Below, in pieces: positions 1 through 10,931 of a stretch of DNA of 64,000 nt. The notes under the pieces were generated by a model, which was given only the letters and a program-made list of their open reading frames with translations, did not search any database and had not been told where the DNA came from. The position numbers were made by a program, and so were the translations under genes. Source of the stretch: Channallabes apus (lineage: Eukaryota; Chordata; Actinopteri; Siluriformes; Clariidae); the NCBI GenBank assembly GCA_030522415.1, contig CM060126.1, positions 4,661,145-4,725,144 on the forward strand. The letters run 5' to 3'. How positions within the stretch are numbered: position 1 is the stretch's first letter; every line of letters begins with the position of its first letter.

Positions 1-878
1 CCAAGTTCTTACTGCGTTCATCTAATTTCCTGTGGTTGTAATTAGAACATGGCTCAGTGTGATGGGGATGCATCATGTTGACACTTTAAAGGGTACTGGA
101 AATCGATACCCAAGCTTCTACAGGTAGCTCAGCATTTAGACACCACTCTGATTACAACCCCAACCCATAAAGTCCAACTTTAGGGCTGTTACTGGATAGT
201 GATTGCGTTTCAGCAAGGCTCGACTCCCACACTAGTTGAAAGCATCACTCAGTGAGATATAATACACATCCACTTCTGATATATAAATAGCAATAACATG
301 CTGGGTGTTTCACTGAGGAAGTAGTGTGTATGAGCCATGCCATGGAGGTCTTGCTTTCTCGTATTGTACAGTAGGATGTTGCATGGAAATCATTTGGTTA
401 TTTCCGGAGCAAGTTGTACTCGCCTGTAATGTCGGGATGGCTTTTCTCGCTCAGGTTTGCACTTTGACAGGAAGTTAACATAAAATCCTGGACATCAATC
501 TACCTGAATGTACTGTACATGAAACAGCATCTATTAAACTGTCCACGATAATGACCTTGGAAGTGACCGAGGCAGAATGAATGAGCTGCAAAACATATCA
601 CTATGAAAAGTTGTAGTATGATTGTGTTATCATCATAAAACAAAAATAAATACAGTAACCTGCCTCATTCCTATTATGCGATTCGAGAAAAAGATGCATT
701 AGTAATAATGTGGCTTGGCTACGATTGTGCTCTTATTATCTGATCATTAATAATAGCAGTTGTAAGGGAAGCGTTTGTGGTCTGGCAGGGATTATAAACG
801 GTTGGCATTTTCTAAACAAATGGCGCTGATAATGAAGTCAAGGCCTGAGATCAACAAAGTCACCAGCACTGTTCATAA
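1..878. other. unassigned DNA, probably NCX intron
   Basis: AT-rich sequence with no reading frame I can assign. It lies upstream of the first NCX exon in the window, so it is probably intron. I looked for a second, mutually exclusive version of the following exon (an Asp-Asp-Glu-Glu-Tyr coding stretch) and did not see one. Confidence 0.4.
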
Positions 879-890
879 TCAAATAATACA

Positions 891-1242
891 TTCATTCATT
901 CATTTTCTATACCGCTTAATCCTGTGTTCAGGGTCGCGGGGGACCTGGAGCCTATCCCAGGAGACTTCGGGCACTAGGCGGGGTACACCCTGGACAGGGT
1001 GCCAATCCATTGCAGGGCACACACACACACTCACACACCCAATCACACACTACGGGCAATTTGGGAACGCCAATCTTTGGACTGTGGGAGGAAACCGGAG
1101 TACCAGGAGGAAACCCACCAAGCACGGGGAGAACATGCAAACTCCATACACATAGAGACGGGAATCGAGCCTGGCCGGGGAATCGAACCCAGACCCTAGA
1201 GGTGCAAGGCGACAGTGCTAACCACTACACCACCGCGCCGCC
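891..1242 (-). repeat. tRNA-derived SINE (family 1), full length, with target-site duplication
   Basis: Read on the minus strand, the element begins with a tRNA-like head. It has an A-box-like TGGTGTAGTGG and a B-box-like GGTTCGATTCC, and it ends in a GAAT-repeat tail (seen on the plus strand as CATTCATTCATT). It is flanked by a perfect 12-bp direct repeat, TCAAATAATACA, at 879-890 and 1243-1254, which shows insertion by target-primed reverse transcription. This is the most abundant repeat family in the window. Confidence 0.88.
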
Positions 1243-1273
1243 TCAAATAATACAATTATTACTAATAAATTAA

Positions 1274-1660
1274 GAGAGTTGTTCAAGTAAAATCAAATCA
1301 AGACTTGTGATAAAATGGTAAGATGTAAAACTTGTGACATTTACAGACTTGGGGTGATGAGACTATAAGCTGCGGTAAAACATTTGAATGGTGCAGACGA
1401 TCGAGGTTGTACGTCAATCGTTTCCATGAAAATCGGTTTTGCCGACGCATCCGTCTGTGGGAACTGTACACAGAATCATTCACCAACACCACTTGCACAT
1501 TACAGGAAGTCAGCTGGAAGTTATTTCCACATATCCAGTACAGTCCATTTGACATGTTAGGGTTCCTGGGAGGCCAGCGTGAAGATCGTATCCAGGTATA
1601 TAGAGAAATAAAGGGAGTTTTAATTAAAAGTCCCGGTTTGACTTGAACGTCCCTTGTAAT
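1274..1660 (+). pseudogene. mariner transposon remnant
   Basis: The + strand still reads a short stretch matching the C-terminal part of mariner transposases (a YSP-like motif followed by LGGQR). The right end, around 1630-1660, matches the right end of the copy at 51983-52485, including the terminal-repeat sequence GGTTTGACTTGAAC. A degenerate left terminal repeat may begin near 1274. No complete frame survives, so this is an internally deleted fossil. Confidence 0.6.
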
Positions 1661-1752
1661 TAAAAGAACACATTTTTCCTGCATTAATATTCATTCCATT
1701 AGTGATAATCAGTTTAGAGCATCTATTCAGCTGAATTCCTTTGTGTGTTTAG

Positions 1753-1856
1753 GCAAACCATTCAGATTAGGATCATCGACGACGAAGAATATGAGAAGCA
1801 TGAGAACTTCTACATTGTCCTTGAGGAACCACGGTGGATGAAGCGAGGAATATCAG
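1753..1856 (+). CDS. NCX exon: end of the second Calx-beta region (mutually exclusive A/B exon position)
   Basis: A 104-nt exon follows an acceptor (TGTGTTTAG) and ends at a GTAACC donor. It encodes a peptide containing IIDDEEYEKHE and EEPRWMKRGIS, characteristic of the Na+/Ca2+ exchanger cytosolic loop where mammalian NCX1 uses mutually exclusive exons A and B. It enters with one base left to complete a codon and leaves in phase 1, which fits both downstream exons. The first-half exons of the gene are left of the window. The RGIS ending resembles NCX2/NCX3-type rather than NCX1-type loops, but I cannot name the paralogue. Confidence 0.88.
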
Positions 1857-1883
1857 GTAACCTTTGGGGTGTGTTTGGTTCAG

Positions 1884-1885
<2 letters not shown>

Positions 1886-1945
<60 letters not shown>

Positions 1946-1966
1946 TGTGTGAGAGAGAGAGAGAGA
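1886..1966. repeat. (GT)n then (GA)n microsatellite
   Basis: About 28 GT units followed by a short GA run, starting some 30 bp inside the intron after the NCX exon donor. Confidence 0.95.
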
Positions 1967-2264
1967 TGATTACTCCTTTAACTCCACATCAGATTAAACC
2001 ACTGACAGCACAATCAATAGGATTAGACATCATGTGGGTCACCTTCACGTCCATCTCTCTATCAGTAGTTTTTTTTTTTCTAACATTAGTGCATCATCTA
2101 TTACAGTATAATGAACAAGCAGCATACTGTACACGAAGGCAATGCACGAAACACTGATAATGACAATATCCTAATAATACTACTAATAGCACACTAACAG
2201 AACTAACCGTCTGCCTTTTTGCCTATCCTTCTTATCTCTCTTTCTGTTTGTCATGCTCCTATAG

Positions 2265-2282
2265 CCCTGCTGCTCAATCAAG
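2265..2282 (+). CDS. NCX micro-exon (18 nt, ALLLNQ)
   Basis: A pyrimidine-rich acceptor ending in CTATAG precedes 18 nt, followed by a strong AAG-GTAAGG donor. In phase 1-1 it encodes Ala-Leu-Leu-Leu-Asn-Gln. That is the conserved small cassette peptide in the NCX loop, next to the mutually exclusive exon. Skipping it keeps the frame between 1856 and 4123, so it is a plausible alternatively spliced cassette. It is too short for ORF callers to find. Confidence 0.82.
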
Positions 2283-3107
2283 GTAAGGCTTCAGACTCAA
2301 ACCTGCATGCACTGGTGCAATAATCGAAACTTCTTTCATCAGCACATCGACCTGTTTACACTTTAACAGTTTCCTAAATTACCCACAATGCCACTGGATA
2401 ACCTGCTGACCCTGACATTATAGTGGGATTTAACCATCACTTCATCATCATCATCATCATCATCATCATGAAATAGAACTGGCTCAGCAGAGTCTACAGT
2501 ATGTTGTATTGCATTCTGGGACTTTGAGTCCTACAGTACTGTTACTTCTACTCACAGAAACATACTGTACTGTATTTAATGTGTTTTATGGTGAAGCCTA
2601 CATGTACGTTAAGGAGTAACTGTCCCACATGTGACTCAATTATTTACTTAAGAAATCGAACTGGCTCTTTATTTGTAGATTATTAGAACAACCTGTCCTT
2701 AATTTCCCACCCTGTCTCATCTCAACTTGCCTCTTTCAACAGGCTTTGTGCTTTTTTTTTCTGTGCAGAGTGGACCATACTGTATGCTATACCGCCCTCT
2801 TAAAGGTCCCATACTTTGCTATTTCTGTACCAAGTTAACCCAGCTCTCAGAGCTTCCCCGAGTGGTCTTTATTTCTCTCATATTCTAAATGAGCCACGCC
2901 CCTCAGGACAACAGCAAAGCTCAGCAACAAATAAACAAACAAACAAACAAACAAACAAACAAACAAAAAAACATATAAGGCGTTTCCGTTATATGAGGTC
3001 ACATTAGGGGGGAAATCCAATCGACTTGGTTAAGACTTGGCTAATACAGAAATTAAAAACACACACCAAAATGTTTTTATGTGAGCTCCATCCAGTCTGT
3101 GTAACTA
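2283..3107 (+). other. NCX intron with simple repeats
   Basis: Intronic sequence containing an (ATC)n run near 2440-2469 and an (AAAC)n run near 2933-2968. I saw no further exon; a homologue of the GGFTIT-type cassette of NCX1 was looked for and not found. Confidence 0.5.
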
Positions 3108-3534
3108 CAGTGGTACCCCGGCGTAGGAATGTCCCACCTTAAGAACTGAAATTCTGCAAGAAATTTGCCTTAGCATCCGAAGCATTTTCAGCATACGAGA
3201 CCGAACCGAGCTGAACCGAGCCGAACCGAGCCGAACCGAGCCGAGCCGAACCGAACCGAGCGCGGTTGTGAGTGCACATGAGCGTGCACCCAGGAGACGT
3301 TCAAGACTTGTTTGCATTATTTCGTCACATTGGCATCATTTTTGCACATGCATGAAATCTAAGCGGAGCAAATGTTTTTTTCATTTTGTGCAAGATTTAG
3401 TGAAGACCTACAGTACAGTACTGTAGCACCATGGGTCATTAAAATTTTAACACAGACGATAGCAAGAAGAAAAGGGAGATGCAGTTGGTGCCAAGAGGAA
3501 TCATAAATTAAGGTTAAGTGAGGTTTAATGTAAT

Positions 3535-3571
<37 letters not shown>

Positions 3572-3841
3572 CTGCGATGGATTGGCACGCTGTCCAGGGT
3601 GTACCCAGCCTCGTGCCCTGAGTCTCCTGGGATAGGCTCCAGGTCCCCGCGACCCTAAATACAGGATAAAGCGGTATACAGTAGAAGATGAATGAATGAA
3701 TGAATGAGGTTTAATGTATTTTCTAGACGTGTTGAATGTTTTTATACAATATAAAGGAAATATGATTATAATGTTGGAAATTGGTAATATTGGAAATTTC
3801 GTCTAAGGAACGAATTAAATTCGTATGCCAAGGTACCACTG
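3108..3841. mobile_element. non-autonomous DNA transposon with CAGTGGTACC ends
   Basis: The ends are inverted: CAGTGGTACCCCGGC at the left, and the complement of CAGTGGTACCTTGGC at the right, each next to a TA. That suits a Tc1/mariner-type TA duplication. A second copy in the opposite orientation is at 24930-25563 and shares an internal segment containing GTAGCACCATG. No transposase frame is present. The interior holds a CCGAA-type tandem run (about 3197-3264) and a nested SINE. Confidence 0.75.
3533..3705 (+). repeat. 5'-truncated family 1 SINE nested in the DNA transposon
   Basis: Only the 3' half of the SINE is present, ending in a GAAT-repeat tail. It begins with a (GT)n stretch. A perfect 13-bp duplication, GAGGTTTAATGTA, flanks it at 3520-3532 and 3706-3718, so this insertion is younger than the transposon that hosts it. 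Confidence 0.85.
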
Positions 3842-4122
3842 TACTGTGAAAAACCTGTGTTTATATCAAGTGATATGAAAAAAAAAAAGCTAAATTTCTT
3901 AAAAAGTCCTCTCTGTTTTGTATGTAATGTATCAGTGAACATTTTATTTATCTTATTTCTTTTTTTTTCTGTATTTCTGTCTCTTCCTTCCTGTTCCTCT
4001 TGTCTTATTCGTGACCTTGTGACGTCTTGTCATTCCATGTCCATCTCTTTTTTTTCTCCTTGCTGTTGTTCTGTTTTCACTCCTTTCTCTCGCTGTGATC
4101 GTCTCTGTTTCTCCTTATCCAG

Positions 4123-4247
4123 AGGATCAGGAAGGCCAGCTCAGCGCCGAGGAAGAGGAAGCCAAGAGAATAGCTGAGATGGGGAAGCCGATCTTGGGCG
4201 AGCACAGCAAACTTGAGGTGGTCATCGAGGAGTCGTATGAGTTTAAG
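4123..4247 (+). CDS. NCX exon: end of the regulatory loop
   Basis: A 125-nt exon between a CTTATCCAG acceptor and an AAG-GTAAAT donor. It encodes an acidic stretch (LSAEEEEAKRIAEMGKPILG) and then LEVVIEESYEFK, one of the most conserved parts of the exchanger loop just before the C-terminal membrane half. It enters in phase 1, so either the 1753 exon or the micro-exon can be spliced to it, and it leaves in phase 0. Confidence 0.93.
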
Positions 4248-4417
4248 GTAAATTACAGATCAGATTTATTCAACAGGGGTATAAATCTGGGAGTGTTATG
4301 GACATTGGAACGGTGTTGGTATTAGGTTGTTTTTGAAAGTTAGAATTACCTTGATGGAATGACTGCGGAGCATTATCGACTACATGATGATGGGATAGGT
4401 GGCAAGGAGACTTACTG

Positions 4418-4745
4418 GTCGCCGCGCACCTCCTGGTCCAAGGTTTGATTCCCTTGTCGGGTCTGTGTGCTGTGTGCATGGAGTTTGCATGTTCTCTCCA
4501 TGCTCGGTGTGTTTTCACCGGGTTCTCTGGTTTCCTCCCACAGTCCAAAAGCATGCAGATTAGGCTAACTGGCGTTCCCAAATTGCCTGTAGTGTGTGTG
4601 TGTGTGTGTGAGAATGTTGGCCGGAGGTTCATAGTCGGTTCATGGTCGTACAAATGGGAATAAATACAATGGTAATCACCATTGGCCTCCACGGTCCCTA
4701 GATGGCCTACAGAGGTTCTTAGATAGATGGATTGCTGGATGGATG
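4418..4745 (+). repeat. degenerate family 1 SINE
   Basis: This matches the tRNA-related head (GGTTTGATTCCC), the GCATGGAGTTTGCATG middle and the tail-side motifs of family 1, with many substitutions. It lies on the + strand in the NCX intron. Confidence 0.7.
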
Positions 4746-4792
4746 ATGGGATAATGTTAAACTAAAACCCCTAACACAATCCAACTGAGCTC

Positions 4793-4935
4793 TTAAAGGG
4801 ACATGGGTGGAAAACACTGTAGAAAAAACATTTTGAGAGATATCACAAAATTTTCTAGAACGTATGTGATATCTCGCGGAATTTTTGCAGCATCTCACAA
4901 ACAAAAAGAGCAATTTTTCCACTCATATCCCTTTA
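4793..4935. mobile_element. short MITE with inverted ends
   Basis: The left end TTAAAGGGACATGGGTGGAAAA is mirrored by TTTTTCCACTCATATCCCTTTA at the right. The element is about 143 bp, AT-rich and non-coding. Confidence 0.6.
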
Positions 4936-5553
4936 GGGGCTCGATACAATGTTGCAAAAATGACTTCAAAACAATATTAACACCAAACTGATGGCCGGGA
5001 CTGGGCTGCGTGTTGGACCACTAGGGAACACACTACTGCTGCTAGTAAGTGCCTGTAAATAATAACAAGCTGCACGAAAAACCCCCAGACGACAGGAATT
5101 TACTGAAATATTACACTGGAAAGCAAAAGGGAAAAAACATACAGTAATGTAACAATAACTGCATAACATCTGAGGCCTGGTCTGAAACTGAACGAGATGC
5201 AGTTTGGGTTCTGTGCATCCACCATACTACACTATAGTCGTGTGCACTGGGATGCAGGCCTGAAATTAAAAATCAACCCTGGGCTTTTGCCCAGACAGGC
5301 CCACACCAGTCAGCTCGACACGGCGCATTCTGGCACTCTCCTGCCTGTATCATAATCAACACAAACTTAATTGGTATAAAGGGCAACCCGGCTCTTGATG
5401 GAGTGTCTTGTAAAGACTGAGGCATAACGACTCCCTTAACAACTCAATGTACTGTAGTGTGTGAAAGATAGATAGATGAGGCATAATTAATTCGACTTTA
5501 AATTTTATTGGATTTTCATTTGGAACAATCCATTTTCCAAAGGTCGACGCCCC

Positions 5554-5727
5554 GGCTTCAGAAAGTTAAAGTCCTGCTATATCCATCCATTAACTCAACC
5601 AGCACAAAAGAGGCAATTTCACTAATTAGTTCGAGCCTATCTGGCTGAACAGCAGTGCTAATTAGAATCAGCTGTTTTAGTTAATGGATGGAAATAATAT
5701 GTGGCAGGACTTTTACTTTCTAAAGCC
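5554..5727. mobile_element. foldback MITE
   Basis: About 174 bp. The left end GGCTTCAGAAAGTTAAAGTC and the inverted right end GGCTTTAGAAAGTAAAAGTC match closely. The complementarity continues inward through a CCATCCATTAACT segment, so most of the element could fold into one long hairpin. Non-coding. Confidence 0.75.
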
Positions 5728-6100
5728 AGGGTTGCTTTAGAACACCTTTGCTGTTTTCTCCAAATACTGCTATTTCTCGACTGTGTACTGTATATTCCAC
5801 CACAATTTACTCTGCACCGTAAAACCAGATGCTCAAAGTAATTAAACATATTGAGTTCTGTTAACTTAAATACAATACAATACAATTAGTTCAAATTAAT
5901 AGACCTTGATGAGTATTTAGAATTTTTTGTATTTATGAGTTTGTAGAAATGACACTTTTCAAGATAACTGAACAAATTAGATATTTTAAGTATCTGTAAG
6001 TACTTAAGTAACAGTTACTGTCACCTTAAAATTCCACCAACTTAAAATCTTTCAGACTAGCGATTTTGTGTCTGACATCATCAGGGCGATAGGGCACTGG

Positions 6101-6799
6101 CAGGGGTGGAAAGTAACGAATTACATTTACTCGCGTTACTGTAATTGAGTAGCTTTTTTGTGTTTTTCTACACAAAAGTAGAAAAGTAGTTTTAAAAATC
6201 TGTAATTTTACTTTTACTTAAGTACGTTTTGTTTGAAGTATTGTAATTCGCTACATTTTAAATCATATTCGCTACTGAGTAAAAGATAAATGAATGAAAA
6301 TGATAAAATAATAAAAATATTATGCTTTGTATAAATGCTTCGTTGCGCCGCGTGTGTGCATCATGTCCTGGTCGCGCGCCGCTCCAGACTCCACTCCAGG
6401 TTTTCTGACTGTCTCCACATCGGCAGCTACCTGACCTTCCACACGGTCGCTTCCGCCCTGAGTGACGTCATTGACTAGCGCGACCATATATAAACCGGAG
6501 AGAGACGCGGGAAAGATGAAAGAGGTTGTGATTTTGCCGTTTTGATATTTGGTTGTGTATTCCGGTTTGACTTTTTGCCTCCAATTGACTTTGATTATTG
6601 CTCTGTCCCTTTGGTTTGGTTGGTCTTTGTATATATTTGTAGATAATTTCATTGTTTTTGGTTTAGGGAGGCCGGGAAGGTACCTGTATTTTTATTTGTG
6701 TGTTTTTTTTTTTTTTGCAGGTAATCTAGCTACTAAATATAAATACCATTTTGTTTATTATTTTGGCCTGGGTCCATCCTGAATCTGATCCTCCTCCTG

Positions 6800-6830
<31 letters not shown>

Positions 6831-7317
6831 CAAACCTCATTATTTCATCAGTTAATGATTGGATCTAGTTCTTTCTGCCATATACCACCATTTCCATACA
6901 GTTATATATATGATAAATAGAACCCAAAATTCTTTTGCTGTTTGGCCCTAGACTGGGACGTAACACCATATTTAAGTGACCACTTTGATTTTCAAGCACA
7001 AGAAAGACAACAGCTTTATTATGCAAAGGTGTTCCTTCAGTTAAAAACAACTAGTTTGAGATTTATATCTGCTCATCTTTTTTGAACTACGCTAGAATGC
7101 TTCATCCCCCCCCCCCCCTCACCCCCCGCTGTTAAAAAATAAAAATAAAAAAGTAACTCGGTAACTTTTACTCTGAGTAAATTTTTTAATGATCTACTTT
7201 TTACTTTTACTTGAGTAGATTTTTATAAGGGTAACTTTACTTGTACTTAAGTAAAATTTCACTGAAGTAACAGTACTTGTACTTGAGTACAAAATTTTAT
7301 TACTCTTTCCACCTCTG
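6101..7317. mobile_element. non-autonomous hAT-type element with perfect 8-bp duplication
   Basis: The element begins CAGGGGTGGAAAGTAACG and ends with the inverted CTTTCCACCTCTG. It is flanked by a perfect 8-bp direct repeat, GGCACTGG, at 6093-6100 and 7318-7325, which is the hAT signature. Both sub-terminal regions repeat a TTACTTNAGTA-like pattern. The interior carries a CpG-rich promoter-like patch but no transposase frame. The target was the first bases of a SINE, whose body continues from 7318. Confidence 0.85.
6463..6494 (+). promoter_or_regulatory. CRE plus TATA box inside the hAT element
   Basis: A perfect palindromic CRE (TGACGTCA, 6463-6470) is followed by TATATAAA (6487-6494) in a CpG-rich patch that contrasts with the AT-rich surroundings. 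It looks like the surviving promoter of a lost transposase gene, in the same orientation as the NCX gene. Activity is not shown by sequence. Confidence 0.5.
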
Positions 7318-7534
7318 GGCACTGGTGGCTCAGTGGTAGGTGTTTCCTCTGCCATGCGAATGGCCCGGGTTCAATTACCATAGACTGGATGAAGTGCCTG
7401 TCCCGAGCCCAGATAAAATGGGAGGGTTGTGTCAGGAAGGGCAACTGGCGTACAACCTGTGCCAAGCTTGTGTGCGGACCGGATTGTCTGCTGTACCGAC
7501 CCACTGCCGGGAGCAGGCGAAAGACCAACAACGA
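7318..7534 (+). repeat. tRNA-derived SINE (family 2), split by the hAT insertion
   Basis: The head reads GGCACTGGTGGCTCAGTGG (A-box-like) and then GGGTTCAATTACC (B-box-like). The tail ends in a CGACCCACTGCCGGGAGCAGG motif shared with the copies at 40565 and 25649 and with a LINE tail at 57215-57365. Confidence 0.75.
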
Positions 7535-7535
7535 T

Positions 7536-9039
7536 TTATTTGATTTGCAAAAAAAAAAAGCGATTAATATGAATTATGCAGCAAATTCAAAAACTCGTAC
7601 TTCTGTTTACTTAAAACTGTGAACATCATTACTTAAAAAATTTTATGTAACTGATTACTTCAAATTTTTTGAGTTTTGCCAACTTATTCGTGTTTACACA
7701 GACATCATGACTTCACCACTGTGTATATATTATATACTGTATATACACACTAGCCTTGAAATACCCCATGAAATATTCATGTGAAATACACCAAAAAAAG
7801 TTAAACCACAAACCGAAATGGGTTCTCAAAATCTGTATTTGTAAGCAGGTCAAATAATAATTAGGTAAAGTATAACGAAAATCCGAGCCACAAAGTGATT
7901 TTTGGAGTTTTTTCTTAATTATTATTATTTTTTTTATGATTTCTTATTATGTATTAGTTTTTAGCAAGTTTAGAATACGTCTAGCACCATATATGGTAAT
8001 GAACATACACTACTCTTTTTTTTTTTTAAATACATTAAGGATTTTTTCCATTTAAATTTCAAAGTAGCATGTCATCTCTTCCCGTGGGCCGATTGCGATA
8101 AAGCGAAGCCTATATGTTACCTCAAGCACGGCCAAATACACCTGTGAAAACCCTATTAAAATTTGTTCAGTGGTGTTTACATGCACCATGCACAAACAAA
8201 CTGACAAACCGTCAGACAAAAATTCCAAAAACAATCTTGATGTGTTTTATTACTCATCTTACAGTATATCCATCCAAATATATTTTTTGCTAATATGTTA
8301 ATGTAGACAAACAAACACAACAACTTTACAGTGTTTATTTATATACATGTATGTATATGAATTCGATTGGGCCGATATCAGATGATTAAAAATCAGTAAA
8401 CCGATCACATGATCTGCTGTTATGACATGGATCCAAGAACCACAATAACTTAAAAGACAACCACTTTCGACATGGTAATATCGGTAAGACAGTGAAACGG
8501 AGAGGTGACAGTACAACACTGAGAGACTCGGATGTGCAAATGGATGTAAACCAGACGTTAGTAACGGTTCAAATTTCATTGTTCTGCGGTTGTATTTGTG
8601 TTCGGGTTGTACACTCAGCATTATCTCCACATTATTTTATTAAAGTCATTCTTTCTAAAAAACAATATTGTTCTGAAAGTGGATGTCATCACAAAGTAAT
8701 TACGATTATATTACAATGATCATACAACCTCAGGGTTCCTGCTGGGACCTGATGAAATAATGTCCAGTGACATGAAAATGAATTTGCTTGTAAATAATTA
8801 TATCTTAAAATGTGTCTTGTTTAAACAAATATTGAGCAAAGAAAAATCACGCATTTTGTAGGTAAATAATCTAATGAATCATGTGAACTTTAAACCCTGA
8901 GCATGGTTTATTGCACATACTGTACAGTACATTTCACTAATACATTTATTTTCACAATTTTTATTTTATTCTACAATTATTTAAATCCTTTTAGTTGGGC
9001 AGGAAGCTGACAAATGTGACTGTTTTCCCCAACCACTAC
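7536..9039. other. NCX intron with a dispersed repeat at 8042-8235
   Basis: AT-rich intronic DNA. The segment at 8042-8235 is, on the minus strand, clearly similar to 37800-38010 on the plus strand, sharing ACTGAACAAATTTTAATAGG and flanking blocks, so both are copies of an unnamed dispersed repeat. I see nothing else in this stretch. Confidence 0.55.
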
Positions 9040-9252
9040 TGTAATGTGTACACACTACGGGCAATTTGAGAACATTAATTAACCTCACGTACATATCTTT
9101 GGACTGTGGGAGGAAACCGGAGTACCCGGAGGAAACCCACCAAGCACAGGGAGAACATGCAAACTCCTTGCACACAGAGACGGGAATCAAGCCTGGCCGG
9201 GAATCGAACCTTGACCCTGGAGGTGCAAGGCGACAGTGCTAACCACTACACT
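9040..9252 (-). repeat. partial family 1 SINE
   Basis: The tRNA-related head and central part of family 1 are present on the minus strand (TTTGGACTGTGGGAGGAAAC through GACAGTGCTAACCACTACAC on the plus strand). The GAAT tail side is missing. Confidence 0.75.
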
Positions 9253-9539
9253 GCGTTTGTATAGATTCTTATGACTGTTTAATTCTTTTTCTCTACAGTG
9301 AAAAGGAAAATGTCAAGCAATAATGAATTAACAAAAGCAAAATGGCAACCGCATCAATCATCTGTAACCCGGACAGATCTGATCATACTGACTGATGAGT
9401 CAGCAGGATGTTTTTTTTTTTTTTCTTTTACAATTACAGATTTATCATTTGAGGATCTTGATCATAACATCTCACAGACAGTATCATGCAGTCTGATGCG
9501 GAAAAATAACTAATCAGGTTTAGGATTCAGGATTGTACA

Positions 9540-9771
9540 CCGCAGTCACTTCACTTCTTCTTGAAGAATGACCTTCAACTGTTTTTTTCCGAATGAATCC
9601 CTTTTTTTTTTTGTAAACTAAAAATATAATGTTTAATGCTTATTATTACATTTCACTAGAATACATTTACTAAAGGGCAAATTTCTTTCATAATTTTTTA
9701 CTGTGAGCTTAAGAAAAATATCTATCCCTCTGGATTCCTGTGGGTGCCAATAATTTTGGAGCCGCCTGTAC
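9540..9771. mobile_element. possible Tc1-like end fragment
   Basis: The segment ends in GCCAATAATTTTGGAGCCGC followed by CTGTA, which resembles the terminal repeat of a common fish Tc1-like family. No opposite end and no transposase frame were seen. Confidence 0.35.
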
Positions 9772-9985
9772 CCGCAAGCAGTGTGTAAGACGAGGAATCA
9801 AGCTGTGCAGTATGCTTCGGTTTGAAATGAATAAACCTGTATATTTAGCACTGACAGGCTTGAAATGAAAATTATGCAAATATATCAAATTTCTTTTTTT
9901 AATTCCAGAAGGTTCAAATGAGTCAGAAACTGCAGACTGTTGGATATATTAAGCTGTACCTCTTTCTCATTTCTGTCACTGCCAG

Positions 9986-10085
9986 AGCACAGTCGATAAG
10001 CTGATAAAGAAGACTAACCTGGCGCTGGTGATTGGCACCCATTCCTGGAGGGAGCAATTTGTGGAGGCGGTGACAGTCAGTGCAG
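9986..10085 (+). CDS. NCX exon: STVDKLIKKTN segment
   Basis: A 100-nt exon after a CACTGCCAG acceptor, ending at a GCAG-GTCACA donor. It encodes STVDKLIKKTNLALVIGTHS and then WREQFVEAVTVSA, an almost invariant NCX segment leading into the C-terminal transmembrane half. It enters in phase 0 and leaves in phase 1. At 33 codons it is too short to be called as an ORF. Confidence 0.93.
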
Positions 10086-10180
10086 GTCACACATATATTG
10101 GCTCTCTTCCTTTTCCAGGTTAAATAAAAAAAAAAATGAAGCCAAAATCTAATCGTTAATTATCTACTTACCTGTTTCAG

Positions 10181-10453
10181 GAGATGGAGAGGATGAAGTG
10201 GAAGGACGCGAGCATCCGCCTTCCTGCTCCGACTACGTCATGCACTTCCTGACGGTGTTCTGGAAGGTCGTGTTCGCTTGCGTGCCTCCTACTGAGTACT
10301 GGAACGGCTGGGCTTGCTTCATGGTGTCCATCACAGTCATCGGCCTTCTGACTGCCATCATCGGAGACCTGGCCTCGCACTTCGGCTGCACCGTGGGGCT
10401 CAAAGATACGGTCACGGCTGTGGTGTTCGTAGCTCTGGGCACCTCCATCCCAG
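10181..10453 (+). CDS. NCX exon: first C-terminal membrane segments
   Basis: A 273-nt exon preceded by CCTGTTTCAG and followed by a GTGTGG donor. It encodes an acidic stretch, then PPSCSDYVMHFLTVFWKV, a cytosolic motif, hydrophobic spans, and IGDLASHFGCTVGLKDTVTA leading to VALGTSIP, the start of the alpha-2 repeat. Alpha-1 and alpha-2 together form the ion-binding core of NCX. It is in phase 1 at both ends. Confidence 0.95.
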
Positions 10454-10473
10454 GTGTGGCATATTTGTAAATA

Positions 10474-10763
10474 CAGTGAAACCTTGGATTGTGCGTAACT
10501 TGGTCTGTAAGCGTTTTGTGACTTGATCAATGAGCGAGGTCTTGATATACGAGTAACACGCATGCACTTTGTCTGTCGAGTGTCACATGATCACAACTGA
10601 GCCAATGGTTCTTTTCTCTCACGCTGTGGGATTATGGGTAATCGTCTCCCATGCTCAGTCACAGTGTGTCACTTGTACTGTGCACATGTGTACTGTTTAC
10701 TATAATATTGTCAGCATGTGTGTGTCTTTGCGTAAAGCAAAAGCAAGTGTCATGTCATTAGCG

Positions 10764-10821
<58 letters not shown>

Positions 10822-10857
10822 TCATCCTACACAGTAACTCTCTCATCTTACTTCAGC

Positions 10858-10931
<74 letters not shown>

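Noticed and set aside
2410..2470. A further NCX cassette exon near 2424
   Set aside because: There is an AG and a short open stretch, but it runs into the (ATC)n repeat with no donor.
6320..6782. Frames inside the hAT element as a transposase gene
   Set aside because: They are short and lack hAT transposase motifs; only the promoter-like patch is supported.
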